64,000 bases of DNA from Glaciecola sp047250385 (GTDB taxonomy: Bacteria; Pseudomonadota; Gammaproteobacteria; Enterobacterales; Alteromonadaceae). Made by a program: the position numbers and the translations under genes. The number at the start of each line of letters is the position of its first letter. Within the stretch, counting starts at the first letter, position 1. The notes beneath the pieces were generated by a model. The model searched no databases, had not been told where the DNA came from, and was given only the letters and a program-made list of their open reading frames with translations. This document shows, piece after piece, positions 18,229-26,777 of this stretch. The stretch lies in NCBI RefSeq assembly GCF_047250385.1, contig NZ_JBLBVM010000045.1:62001-126000 (forward strand). The letters are read 5' to 3'.

Positions 18229-19638
18229 ATGTCAATTGAGTCGGTATTAGAACTAATTAAAGAAAGCGAAGCGAAATTTATCGATTTACGTTTCACAGAT
18301 ACAAAAGGTAAAGAGCAGCACGTTAGTATTCCTTCTCATCAAGTAGACGAAGACTTCTTCGAAGAAGGTAAAATGTTCGACGGTTCATCAATTGCTGGCT
18401 GGAAAGGCATTAATGAGTCTGACATGGTACTTATGCCGGACCCGTCTACTGCCGTATTAGACCCGTTTGCCGAAGAATCGCAGATTAACATTACATGCGA
18501 TATCCTCGAACCTTCAACGATGCAAGGCTATGATCGCGATCCTCGCTCCATTGCTAAGCGTGCTGAAGATTATTTGAAATCAACTGGCATCGGCGACACC
18601 GTGTTGTTTGGTCCAGAACCAGAGTTCTTCTTGTTCGATGATGTTCGCTACCATACAGATATGTCGGGTTCTTTCTTCAAAATAGATGCTGAAGAAGCTG
18701 CATGGAATTCTGGTGCAGAATTCGAAGGCGGCAACAAAGGTCATCGTCCAGGTGTTAAAGGCGGTTACTTCCCAGTAGCGCCAGTAGATTCAGCGCATGA
18801 CACGCGTGCTGCAATGTGCTTAGTAATGGAAGAAATGGGCTTAGTTGTTGAAGCTCATCACCACGAAGTTGCAACGGCTGGCCAAAACGAGATCGCTTGT
18901 AAATTTAACACGATGGTTAAGAAAGCAGACGAAATTCAAATCTATAAGTATGTTGTGCACAACGTTGCCGACGCTTACGGACAAACAGCTACCTTTATGC
19001 CTAAGCCAATAGTTGGCGACAACGGTTCTGGTATGCACTGCCACATGTCTATCAGCAAAGGTGGTAAGAATACGTTTGCTGGTGATAGCTATGCGGGTCT
19101 TTCTGAAGAAGCGCTTTACTACATTGGCGGCATCATCAAGCATGCTAAAGCAATCAATGCTTTTGCCAATGCTTCTACAAACTCTTATAAGCGTTTGGTT
19201 CCACATTTTGAAGCACCAGTTATGTTGGCATATTCTGCTCGTAACCGTTCAGCTTCAATTCGTATTCCATACGTTACTACAGAAAGAGCACGTCGTATCG
19301 AAGTTCGATTCCCGGACCCAACTGCTAACCCATACCTAGCATTTACTGCTTTGTTAATGGCTGGTCTTGACGGAATTAAGAACAAGATCCATCCAGGTGA
19401 GTCAATGGACAAAGACTTGTACGACTTACCTGCTGAAGAAGCGGCGCAAATTCCACAAGTAGCGAAATCTCTCGATGACGCATTAGAAGCATTGGATGCA
19501 GACCGTGAATTCTTAACAGCTGGTGGTGTAATGAGTGACGATATGATCGATGCATACATTGCTCTTAAAACTGCGGATTGTGAAAAACTTAACACATCAA
19601 CTCATCCAGTTGAGTTCGAAATGTACTACAGCGTATAA
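18229..19638 (+). CDS. glnA: Glutamine synthetase type I
   Basis: ATP-dependent glutamate-ammonia ligase of 469 aa, the same length as the E. coli enzyme, forming a cytoplasmic dodecamer. The start at ATG 18229 (MSIESVLELIKESEAKFIDL) has GGAGG seven bases upstream. Signatures include FDGSSIAGWKGINESDM (the DGSS motif), the metal-binding HHHEVATAGQNEI, NGSGMHCHMSISK and the adenylylation loop KDLYDLPAEEA near residue 398, so control by GlnE is expected. Expression should rise under nitrogen limitation through NtrC and sigma-54. A strong terminator follows 80 bases after the stop. Confidence 0.99.
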   Translation: MSIESVLELIKESEAKFIDLRFTDTKGKEQHVSIPSHQVDEDFFEEGKMFDGSSIAGWKGINESDMVLMPDPSTAVLDPFAEESQINITCDILEPSTMQGYDRDPRSIAKRAEDYLKSTGIGDTVLFGPEPEFFLFDDVRYHTDMSGSFFKIDAEEAAWNSGAEFEGGNKGHRPGVKGGYFPVAPVDSAHDTRAAMCLVMEEMGLVVEAHHHEVATAGQNEIACKFNTMVKKADEIQIYKYVVHNVADAYGQTATFMPKPIVGDNGSGMHCHMSISKGGKNTFAGDSYAGLSEEALYYIGGIIKHAKAINAFANASTNSYKRLVPHFEAPVMLAYSARNRSASIRIPYVTTERARRIEVRFPDPTANPYLAFTALLMAGLDGIKNKIHPGESMDKDLYDLPAEEAAQIPQVAKSLDDALEALDADREFLTAGGVMSDDMIDAYIALKTADCEKLNTSTHPVEFEMYYSV

Positions 19639-19718
19639 ACGCTCAATATTCAGTATCAGGAGTCGATAACTAAGTTATACATCGGCTTCAAGCTAACTGA
19701 ATATAAAAAACTATACTA

Positions 19719-19745
19719 AAGCCTGTGTTTACAGGCTTTTTTTTT
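19719..19745 (+). terminator. Rho-independent terminator after glnA
   Basis: AAGCCTGT, loop GTTT, ACAGGCTT, then a run of nine T residues. Confidence 0.92.
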
Positions 19746-19790
19746 AACTTAAAACAGCTACACTGTAAATTCGCAACTTAGGTTATTGAA

Positions 19791-20342
19791 ATGAATATTG
19801 TGAAGTTCTCAAAATCGACACGTTTTATGCTGCTAGTCATCGTGGGCTTAGCGCTTTCGGCTTCCGTCAACGCTGGCAAGATTTATAAAACGGTAAACGA
19901 AGACGGGACGATAACGTATTCAGATCAGCCAACACCTGGTTCGGTTGAAGTCGACTTTGCATCTAATACAACAACAGTCGTTCAAAACCCCACAAGCAGA
20001 ACCAAACAACTCATAACCATCAAGAAAAAACAGGCCGTTGAGCATACGCTAACCGTTAACTCACCTGCTGTTGAAGAAACTATCCGCAACAATACAGGGA
20101 CCGTAAGCATTAGTGCATCCGTAACACCAAATGCTCCAGGCCACTACGAACTCTCTTTGCATGAGAAGAAACTTCGCTCAACTTCCGGTACTTTCTTAAT
20201 TAAAGATCTGCCCCGAGGAGAATATTCCTACCAAATAAATTTCGTCAGCACTTCAGGCAAGGTAATTGCATCTTCTGAAGTAAGACGCTTTTTTATGCAC
20301 AAACCTTCAGCGCTAATTAAGCCTCAAAATAACAGCAATTAA
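19791..20342 (+). CDS. DUF4124 domain protein, secreted
   Basis: Periplasmic or envelope protein of 183 aa. The signal peptide is at residues 1-30 (hydrophobic LLVIVGLALSASVNA), followed at once by the DUF4124 motif GKIYKTVNEDGTITYSDQP. The remainder is beta-rich, with a VSISASVTPNAPGHYELSLH segment. The function of DUF4124 is unknown. A gene of this type between glnA and ntrB is common in gammaproteobacteria. It is separated from glnA by a terminator, so it has its own promoter. Confidence 0.85.
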   Translation: MNIVKFSKSTRFMLLVIVGLALSASVNAGKIYKTVNEDGTITYSDQPTPGSVEVDFASNTTTVVQNPTSRTKQLITIKKKQAVEHTLTVNSPAVEETIRNNTGTVSISASVTPNAPGHYELSLHEKKLRSTSGTFLIKDLPRGEYSYQINFVSTSGKVIASSEVRRFFMHKPSALIKPQNNSN

Positions 20343-20454
20343 AATTATCGTTGCACAGCTCATATAGAGCTTAAAAATAGTCCAACTAATGCTTAGAGGG
20401 GCTATCTGTCGTTAGTTATTTAATTGCTTGCATAAATCGCTTAATATGGTGCAT

Positions 20455-20471
20455 TGCACAAATTTGGTGCA
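20455..20471 (+). promoter_or_regulatory. NtrC site in front of ntrB
   Basis: TGCACAAATTTGGTGCA is a perfect 17-base NtrC dyad, overlapped on its left by another half-site (TGGTGCA at 20447-20453). It ends only 15 bases before the ntrB start, which fits autorepression of ntrBC by NtrC, as known for glnL in enteric bacteria. Confidence 0.82.
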
Positions 20472-20486
20472 AATGAAAAGGGCATT

Positions 20487-21575
20487 ATGGACGACCGTTT
20501 AGCTGCAATCAATTTATCGCCGTTTCAACTTAGAAATATGTTGAAGACAGTTGTGATCATCATTACCGAACATTTTGACATTGTCTTTGTCAACGATGCG
20601 GCTCTAGCCATGTTGGAGACTGGTGTAAAACAAATTTATGATCGTAAATTTTACGAGTTCTTTTTGGAAAATGGCATTGAGCGTTCAACCTTTGAAGAGG
20701 CCTTAAGCAACCGCGAAGATTTCAATGAAACTGAAGTACAACTTTGTTTTAAAGACGGTCGTTGCGTGCTAACAGACATTACAGCCACATGCTTCGAAGC
20801 TGAAAATGAGCGCATGATGTTGTTAGAAATTAAGCAAATAGATAAGCAGAAAAAGATCACTCAAGAAACCATTCAGCACGCGCAACAAAAAGCAGCACGC
20901 GAACTTGTACGAGGTCTGGCTCATGAAATTAAGAACCCATTGGGCGGTATTCGTGGCGCGGCGCAACTGCTTGAAAAAGAATTAACGAACCCAGAACAAA
21001 AAGAGTTCACGCAAATGATTGTCGATCAATCTGACCGCTTGCGTTCGTTGGTTGATAGGCTGCTTGGACCTAATTCCTTGCCTCAACTGCGCTGGACTAA
21101 TATTCATGAAGTGATCGAGAAGGTCCGCTCCGTTGTGTTTGCAGATACGATGCACGATATTCAAATAGATCGTGATTACGATGTGTCGATTCCGGATGTC
21201 TACATTGATCCTGATATGCTGCAACAAGCTCTGTTAAATATTGCTCGCAATAGTATGCAAGCGCTCAAAACTGCGAATACCGAAAATGCGAGGATCCTAT
21301 TTAGAACGCGAATAGAACGTCAAACCGTTATAAAAGGCAAGCGCCATGCGCTAAGTGCACTCATCAGTATTACCGATAATGGGCCCGGTATTCCAACCGA
21401 GTTAAAAGATACGGTGTTCTATCCCATGGTGACAAGTAAACCTAACGGTAGTGGTTTGGGCTTATCCATAGCGCAAAATTTGACGAATCACCACGATGGC
21501 AAAATTGATGTTGAAAGTTTCCCCGGGCATACAGAATTTACTCTGTATTTACCAATTAAGAAAAGGCGCGAATAG
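20487..21575 (+). CDS. ntrB: Nitrogen regulation sensor kinase NtrB
   Basis: Cytoplasmic histidine kinase/phosphatase of 362 aa that phosphorylates NtrC under nitrogen limitation and is governed by PII. The start at ATG 20487 (MDDRLAAINLSPFQLRNMLK) is chosen over the ATG at 20454 because that one lies against the NtrC operator and lacks a Shine-Dalgarno sequence. A PAS domain spans about residues 15-125. The phospho-acceptor is in LAHEIKNPLGGIRGA, the N box is NIARNSMQAL and the G boxes are DNGPGIP and GSGLGLSIAQN. Two bases separate it from ntrC, so they form one operon. Confidence 0.97.
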   Translation: MDDRLAAINLSPFQLRNMLKTVVIIITEHFDIVFVNDAALAMLETGVKQIYDRKFYEFFLENGIERSTFEEALSNREDFNETEVQLCFKDGRCVLTDITATCFEAENERMMLLEIKQIDKQKKITQETIQHAQQKAARELVRGLAHEIKNPLGGIRGAAQLLEKELTNPEQKEFTQMIVDQSDRLRSLVDRLLGPNSLPQLRWTNIHEVIEKVRSVVFADTMHDIQIDRDYDVSIPDVYIDPDMLQQALLNIARNSMQALKTANTENARILFRTRIERQTVIKGKRHALSALISITDNGPGIPTELKDTVFYPMVTSKPNGSGLGLSIAQNLTNHHDGKIDVESFPGHTEFTLYLPIKKRRE

Positions 21576-21577
21576 TT

Positions 21578-22993
21578 ATGAACGAACCAGTATGGATTGT
21601 CGATGACGACAGCTCTATTCGTTGGGTTTTGCAAAAAGCATTGCAGGCCGCAAATATTGCATGTGTTAGCTTTGAAAACCCAGAGGATTTATTGCTACAA
21701 CTCCAATCGGGTCAAGCACCGCAAATCATAATTTCTGATGTGAGAATGCCGCAAATGGATGGCATGACACTACTTCAAGAAATTCATCAGCATTATCCCG
21801 AAATGCCCGTTATCATTATGACTGCACATTCCGATTTAGATAGCGCGGTAAATGCCTATCAAGGAGGGGCATTTGAGTACCTACCAAAACCGTTTGATAT
21901 TGATGAGGCTGTTACCTTAACCAAGCGCGCCATTGAACATGCTAACGAACAAAGTAAGTTAAAGCAGGTTCAACTTGTTAATCCTAGTGCTGAAATTATT
22001 GGTGAAGCACCAGCGATGCAGGAAGTTTTCCGTGCGGTAGGGCGTTTGTCTCGATCTTCGATTAGTGTTTTGATTAATGGACAGTCAGGCACGGGCAAAG
22101 AGCTTGTTGCACATGCTTTACACAAGCATAGTCCACGATCATCAAATACCTTTGTTGCTCTAAACATGGCAGCGATTCCTGCCGACCTTGTTGAATCAGA
22201 GTTGTTTGGTCATGAAAAGGGAGCGTTTACCGGGGCACAAGCTGCTCGCCAAGGCCGCTTCGAACAAGCCAATGGCGGTACTTTATTTTTAGATGAAATT
22301 GGTGATATGCCAATTGATGTGCAAACTCGCTTGTTAAGGGTCTTGGCCGACGGGCAATTTTATCGCGTTGGTGGGCATAACCCGGTAAGTGTGGATGTTC
22401 GCATTATTGCAGCGACTCACCAGAACCTTGAAAAACGGGTTGCCGAAGGTAAGTTTCGTGAAGATTTGTACCATCGTTTGAACGTAATTAGAATTCATAT
22501 CCCATCGTTGAATGAACGCCGCGAAGATATTCCTATTCTGGCGAATCATTTTCTTGCAAAAGCAGGCAAAGAGTTAGGCGTTGAAGTTAAAACCTTGACC
22601 CCAGCGGCGGCGAAAGTCATTTCTCAAATCGCCTGGCCTGGTAATGTCCGCCAACTCGAAAATACCTGTCGTTGGCTCACTGTTATGGCAAGTGGGCAAG
22701 AGATCCATCCAGCAGATTTGCCGCCTGAATTAATGGCAGCTCCTGAGGGCTTGAAAGTGGAAGCGTCTAGCCAGGATTGGACTAGTCTACTTGCCCAATG
22801 GGCTGATGCACAACTTGCAGAAGGACGCGATAATATTCTGGGCGACGCAATGCATACTTTTGAGAAAATATTATTGGAACGCGCGTTAAAATATACCCAC
22901 GGGCATAAACAAGATGCAGCTAAAAAGCTTGGGTGGGGGAGGAATACTTTGACGAGGAAATTGAAGGAGTTGGATGGTGAGCAGCAATCATAG
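21578..22993 (+). CDS. ntrC: Nitrogen regulation response regulator NtrC
   Basis: Sigma-54 activator of 471 aa. The receiver domain has its phospho-Asp in ISDVRMPQMDGM (about residue 54). The AAA+ domain has Walker A GQSGTGKELV, the sigma-54 contact loop GAFTGA and Walker B GGTLFLDEIGD. The C-terminal Fis-type helix-turn-helix (DAAKKLGWGRNTLTRKLKEL) binds the TGCAC/GGTGCA dyads seen in front of glnA and ntrB. The HTH and the two local operators make this the regulator of its own operon and of glnA. Confidence 0.98.
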   Translation: MNEPVWIVDDDSSIRWVLQKALQAANIACVSFENPEDLLLQLQSGQAPQIIISDVRMPQMDGMTLLQEIHQHYPEMPVIIMTAHSDLDSAVNAYQGGAFEYLPKPFDIDEAVTLTKRAIEHANEQSKLKQVQLVNPSAEIIGEAPAMQEVFRAVGRLSRSSISVLINGQSGTGKELVAHALHKHSPRSSNTFVALNMAAIPADLVESELFGHEKGAFTGAQAARQGRFEQANGGTLFLDEIGDMPIDVQTRLLRVLADGQFYRVGGHNPVSVDVRIIAATHQNLEKRVAEGKFREDLYHRLNVIRIHIPSLNERREDIPILANHFLAKAGKELGVEVKTLTPAAAKVISQIAWPGNVRQLENTCRWLTVMASGQEIHPADLPPELMAAPEGLKVEASSQDWTSLLAQWADAQLAEGRDNILGDAMHTFEKILLERALKYTHGHKQDAAKKLGWGRNTLTRKLKELDGEQQS

Positions 22994-23006
22994 TAGAAGC
23001 TCGTAG

Positions 23007-23098
23007 TGTCAACTTTCTTTACAGAAAAATAAAAAAACAGAAGAAATTTTCTTAACTATATGATTTAAATGAACTATTTTTTTTGGCTCAGTTATTGC
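23007..23098 (+). promoter_or_regulatory. PEP-CTERM regulon promoter 1 (dyad plus sigma-54 site)
   Basis: TGTCA-N6-TTTACA spans 23007-23023. A sigma-54 element, TGGCTCAGTTATTGCT, starts at 23084 with -24 GG at 23085-23086 and -12 GC at 23097-23098, exact N10 spacing. The gap between the dyad and the -24 element is 60 bases. The same arrangement precedes the PEP-CTERM genes at 48714 and 34988. Confidence 0.75.
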
Positions 23099-23218
23099 TT
23101 TCAACATTAAGAGTGAAGTAATTCATTCCTAACTCTTACCTTCATTCTTTTTGAAGGATGCCCAGCTAAAAATAATAAAAAGCTCAAAGTAAATAAATGT
23201 TCTCGAGGTATGAAAACA

Positions 23219-24100
23219 ATGATAAAGCTAATTAAAATTAAAACGATTCTAATGACTAGTGTTGCATTATTATCTTTAAGTGGCGCTGCAAACGCGGCTT
23301 TAATAAATTTAGATAACACTTATACATTGGCTCCGAACTTTAGTTCGCCGAGAGGCAATTTTCACCCTCAAGGTTTAGGGTATGACACAGCTTCGGGTGA
23401 ATTACTTTATATGCAGCAAAACGTGAGACGCATAGATCGTTCCGATATATTTGGTGTTTTTACAGGTTCTACATCGATAGATTTTTCTCATGGAACATCT
23501 GTGGCTGCGGATTCTACAAACTATTATTATAGTAACTATACAAGCAACGCAAACGGTCCTGACTTGTATTCCAAGAATAAAATTACAGGTGTTCGCACTC
23601 AAATATCAAGTGATGTGCTCGCGTATGGAGGCTATCCAATAGATGTTAGAGACGGAAAAATGTACCGCTCTGAATATTCAACCACCTACTCATGGGCTAA
23701 TTTATCTTCGATACGTATTTCTAATTTAAGTACTATTGATTCAATTGATCAAACGGTTACGTTAGATACTTTATTTGGAATCGCTGATTTTGGTATAGAC
23801 TCTGTTAACAATGAAGCGTGGGTTTTGGATTACAATGCAAATGCAGCGATTCGACGTTTTGACCTAACCACGGGTGCTTTACTGGATGTTTTCGCGGTTG
23901 GAGTTGATGGATTGGATGCCGGCCTTACTTACGCCAATGGCAAGCTTTACGTATATGATTGGGTGGAAAATGGTCCAAGCACTTTGCGTTCTTACTCTGT
24001 ATCAGGCGTGAATGTAGTGTCCGCTCCTGCCAGTTTACCAATGATTCTTGCCGGTATCATTGGTGTGTTCTTTATACGTAAATCAAGTATAGCGTCATAA
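23219..24100 (+). CDS. PEP-CTERM-type surface protein
   Basis: Secreted protein of 293 aa. ATG 23219 is preferred because GAGG ends ten bases before it, against one base before the ATG at 23210. The signal peptide ends near GAANA. The body looks like a beta-propeller of the kind seen in secreted repeat proteins (GIADFGIDSVNNEAWVLDYN, GLTYANGKLYVYDW). The C-terminus, VSAPASLPMILAGIIGVFF followed by IRKSS, is a sorting signal of the PEP-CTERM type in its APA(S) variant: motif, hydrophobic helix, basic tail. An exosortase should process it; none lies in this window. Function unknown. Confidence 0.75.
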   Translation: MIKLIKIKTILMTSVALLSLSGAANAALINLDNTYTLAPNFSSPRGNFHPQGLGYDTASGELLYMQQNVRRIDRSDIFGVFTGSTSIDFSHGTSVAADSTNYYYSNYTSNANGPDLYSKNKITGVRTQISSDVLAYGGYPIDVRDGKMYRSEYSTTYSWANLSSIRISNLSTIDSIDQTVTLDTLFGIADFGIDSVNNEAWVLDYNANAAIRRFDLTTGALLDVFAVGVDGLDAGLTYANGKLYVYDWVENGPSTLRSYSVSGVNVVSAPASLPMILAGIIGVFFIRKSSIAS

Positions 24101-24146
24101 ATAGTCACATTAATTAGTAGTGACATAGACGACAGAGACGACAGAG

Positions 24147-24175
24147 AGCCCCCGCGTATCAGCAGGGGCTTTTTT
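24147..24175 (+). terminator. Terminator after first PEP-CTERM gene
   Basis: AGCCCC (24147-24152) pairs with GGGGCT (24165-24170), followed by a T run. Two tandem copies of GACGACAGA lie just before it. Confidence 0.85.
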
Positions 24176-24267
24176 ATTAGGAGTTCCTGCGAGCAAGAGA
24201 TAATCGTATATGGGAAATAATGGTTTAGTTAATGAGCAAGATACAATATGTATTTATCATCCCACGA

Positions 24268-24813
24268 CTAAATTTGGCTTATCAACTCTTGCAAATATGA
24301 AATCTTCACATTAGACAATTGCCTGTAATCGAAGTAAGGGCATACAATAAGTTTATGCTTCATGTCGATGGCAAAAGCTTCATTCTCCCATTTAAGGCTT
24401 TTTGGCAACGCCAGCGATTTGGCATACGTTTTACCCATTATAATAATCGCTTTTGCGTAATCATGTTTTTCAAGCGCCTGCGCTTCAAAAATTAAAGCAG
24501 TGTTACTATGCGCTCTCAATAATTCTCCATCGCGATATTGCTGCCAAGTAGTGTAGTCCTTAGCAAAGGGAAAATGCGCTTGCGGCAGGGCGTACATTAA
24601 TTTTGCATACACATTGAATACTTTTCGCCAGCCATTCCCACATGCATTACCTACCGCAGAAATTTCGCCATCGACAACGGAGCATATGTGAGCTACTTCG
24701 TGACGCTCATTGTGCTCAAGGGCGAAATCAAACTTGGGCCTGTTTGCCATATAGACCACTACTGAGGCTTTTTCGTTACCAAGGCCTTTACATTGCAGGC
24801 TCAAATCTATCAT
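24268..24813 (-). CDS. Hypothetical protein, possibly DUF6942-like
   Basis: Cytoplasmic protein of 181 aa with no signal or membrane segment. I do not recognise it firmly; the layout resembles a small conserved gammaproteobacterial family I remember as DUF6942. Conserved-looking stretches are AVGNACGNGWRKVFNVYAKL, KAIIIMGKTYAKSLALP and KLIVCPYFDYRQLSN. The last two faintly recall the nucleotide-binding ends of the uracil-DNA glycosylase fold, which is only an impression. The start has AGGTAG upstream. It is followed downstream by the PEP-CTERM gene terminator and preceded by the exporter gene in the same direction, 37 bases away. Confidence 0.6.
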   Translation of the reverse strand: MIDLSLQCKGLGNEKASVVVYMANRPKFDFALEHNERHEVAHICSVVDGEISAVGNACGNGWRKVFNVYAKLMYALPQAHFPFAKDYTTWQQYRDGELLRAHSNTALIFEAQALEKHDYAKAIIIMGKTYAKSLALPKSLKWENEAFAIDMKHKLIVCPYFDYRQLSNVKISYLQELISQI

Positions 24814-24850
24814 TTTCTACCTAATTGTTGAATGTAATTACACTGCTTCT

Positions 24851-25453
24851 TCAAAAGAGCAAACTGAGGCCTAAACCTAGCATGACAAATCCAATAACGA
24901 ACTCTAGCACCTTCCACGCTCTGGGATTCTTGAAGATCGGGATTAGCAATTTCGCGCCATAACCAAGAGAGAAGAAAAACACGAATGAGGCAGCCACTGC
25001 GCCCACGTTGAATGCAAGTTGTTGCCCTTCGTACTGAGTTGAAATTGAACCGAGCAATACGAATGTATCTAAGTAAACATGTGGGTTTAGCCAGGTAAAT
25101 GCCAAGCAGGTTAACACTGCGGTGAGTAGGCTGCCCACGTCTTTCCCCTGCGCTTTTAGGGCATGATCAGTCGTAATAGCTGATTTGAAACTGATTGCTG
25201 CATAGAAGAATAAAAATGCAGCGCCAGCGTATCTTGCGACTTGTTCTAGAAGTGGAAATTTTTGAACGACATAGCCAAATCCTGCAATACCCGCCGTGAT
25301 CAGAATTGCATCCGACAACGCACAGATTAAACAAACCACGAAAACATGTTCCTGTTTTAATCCCTGTTTCAAAATAAACGCATTCTGAGCGCCGATGGCG
25401 AAGATGAGTGAAAGCCCAAGTGAAAAGCCTGCAAGTAAGACGGAAGCGCTCAT
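24851..25453 (-). CDS. LysE/ArgO family amino acid exporter
   Basis: Inner membrane protein of 200 aa with about six helices, full length for the family. The N-terminal motif GFSLGLSLIFAIGAQNAFIL with the polar GAQNAF is diagnostic of LysE/ArgO, which export arginine or lysine. A TWLNPHVYLDTFVLLG motif in the middle also fits ArgO. It lies divergent from the XylR-like gene with 154 bases between the chosen starts. No LysG/ArgP-type regulator is adjacent. The exact substrate is inferred from family only. Confidence 0.85.
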   Translation of the reverse strand: MSASVLLAGFSLGLSLIFAIGAQNAFILKQGLKQEHVFVVCLICALSDAILITAGIAGFGYVVQKFPLLEQVARYAGAAFLFFYAAISFKSAITTDHALKAQGKDVGSLLTAVLTCLAFTWLNPHVYLDTFVLLGSISTQYEGQQLAFNVGAVAASFVFFFSLGYGAKLLIPIFKNPRAWKVLEFVIGFVMLGLGLSLLF

Positions 25454-25607
25454 GAATAGGACCTTGTGGAAAAATGCAGTGAAATAAAATTATAGGAGCC
25501 AATATAGCAAGGATACTATTTTTTTGACACTGGCTTTAAGTAGGCTAAAGTTTGTACAGAAGAATTTAGCAAGCAATCACCAAGGGTCAACTAATCTGGA
25601 CGTTGAT

Positions 25608-26777
25608 ATGTTTTCTACGCGATACAGTATCACACTTCTTTTTAATGCCAATAATGGCTTTAACCGCGATGTCATTGTTGGGATTGGCGACTATTTACGA
25701 TCTTCAAAGGTAGATTGGGATGTTTATCTTGAAGAAAACCCCACAAACTCAATCGATAGAATTAAGCATTGTCACTGTGACGGTATTATTGCGGATTGCA
25801 ATGAGGGTGAGATTAAAAAGGCAGTAGAAAATCTCAAATTTCCTGTTGTGGGCGTGGGTGGTTCCTTTGGAGAAAAGTCAAACTATCCCGACATTCCCTA
25901 TGTCGCCACCGATAATATAGAAATTGTGAGAATAGCCTATGAACATCTCAAATCAAAAGGCTTACAGAGTTTTGCATTCTATGGTTTTCCACTCGATGAG
26001 AGTTGCCTTTGGGCGGTTGAACGGGAGCGAGCGCTTTTAAATTTTTGCAAAAAAGACGGTTATGACTGCGCTATTTATCGCGGTTACTCAATGCGAGCAG
26101 ATACTTGGCAACATAGTTTGGATAGCCTAGGCGCTTGGTTACTGAATTTACCGAATCCAGTGGGTGTTATATGTGCAAATGATGTTCGCGCTCGGCAATT
26201 ACTTCAGGAATGCGTTCATGTACAAAAAGCGGTGCCTGAAAATATTGCAATTATTGGTATAGATGACGACGAGGCATTACAAAACTTAAATAGAGTAAGT
26301 TGCAGCTCGGTGGCGCATAACTGCTCTGATATTGGATTCAATGCGGCGAAATTGCTGCACCGGCGGATCGAAAATCCGGCCTTAAGGAGAAAGGTTGTAA
26401 CAATAGCGCCCCGCGCTGTTATCCCTCGACAAAGCACGGATTTCAAAGCTCTGTGTGACCCTCATGTGATACAAGCCATGCATTATATCCGTCAAAACGC
26501 ATGCAGAGGCGCAAAAGTAGGGCAAGTATTAGATTTTGTGGGCGTTTCTCGAACTAATTTGGAGCATCGCTTTAAGTTGGAATGCGGTCATAGCATTCAT
26601 ACAGAGCTGCACAGGCAAAAACTAAATCGAGCATGTGAGTTATTGACAAAATCTAACATGAGCTCACAGAAAATTTCTATCGCTGCAGGGTATCCCTCTT
26701 TGCAGTACATGTATGCAGTATTTAGGAAGCACTTTGGTGGAACACCCAAAGATTACCGCGAGAGAAATATCCAATGA
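25608..26777 (+). CDS. XylR-like AraC-family regulator
   Basis: Transcription regulator of 389 aa, close in length and sequence to E. coli XylR (392 aa). Homology begins exactly at ATG 25608 (MFSTRYSITLLFNANNGFNR), so the upstream TTG at 25524 is not needed. The N-terminal two-thirds is a periplasmic-binding-protein-like sugar sensor (VVGVGGSFGEK, IPYVATDNIEIV, VGVICANDVRARQLL). The C-terminal AraC HTH contains DPHVIQAMHYIRQNACRGAK and GYPSLQYMYAVFRKHFGGTP. No xylose or other sugar genes are nearby, so its target lies elsewhere. It ends base-to-base against the convergent RDD gene. Confidence 0.88.
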   Translation: MFSTRYSITLLFNANNGFNRDVIVGIGDYLRSSKVDWDVYLEENPTNSIDRIKHCHCDGIIADCNEGEIKKAVENLKFPVVGVGGSFGEKSNYPDIPYVATDNIEIVRIAYEHLKSKGLQSFAFYGFPLDESCLWAVERERALLNFCKKDGYDCAIYRGYSMRADTWQHSLDSLGAWLLNLPNPVGVICANDVRARQLLQECVHVQKAVPENIAIIGIDDDEALQNLNRVSCSSVAHNCSDIGFNAAKLLHRRIENPALRRKVVTIAPRAVIPRQSTDFKALCDPHVIQAMHYIRQNACRGAKVGQVLDFVGVSRTNLEHRFKLECGHSIHTELHRQKLNRACELLTKSNMSSQKISIAAGYPSLQYMYAVFRKHFGGTPKDYRERNIQ

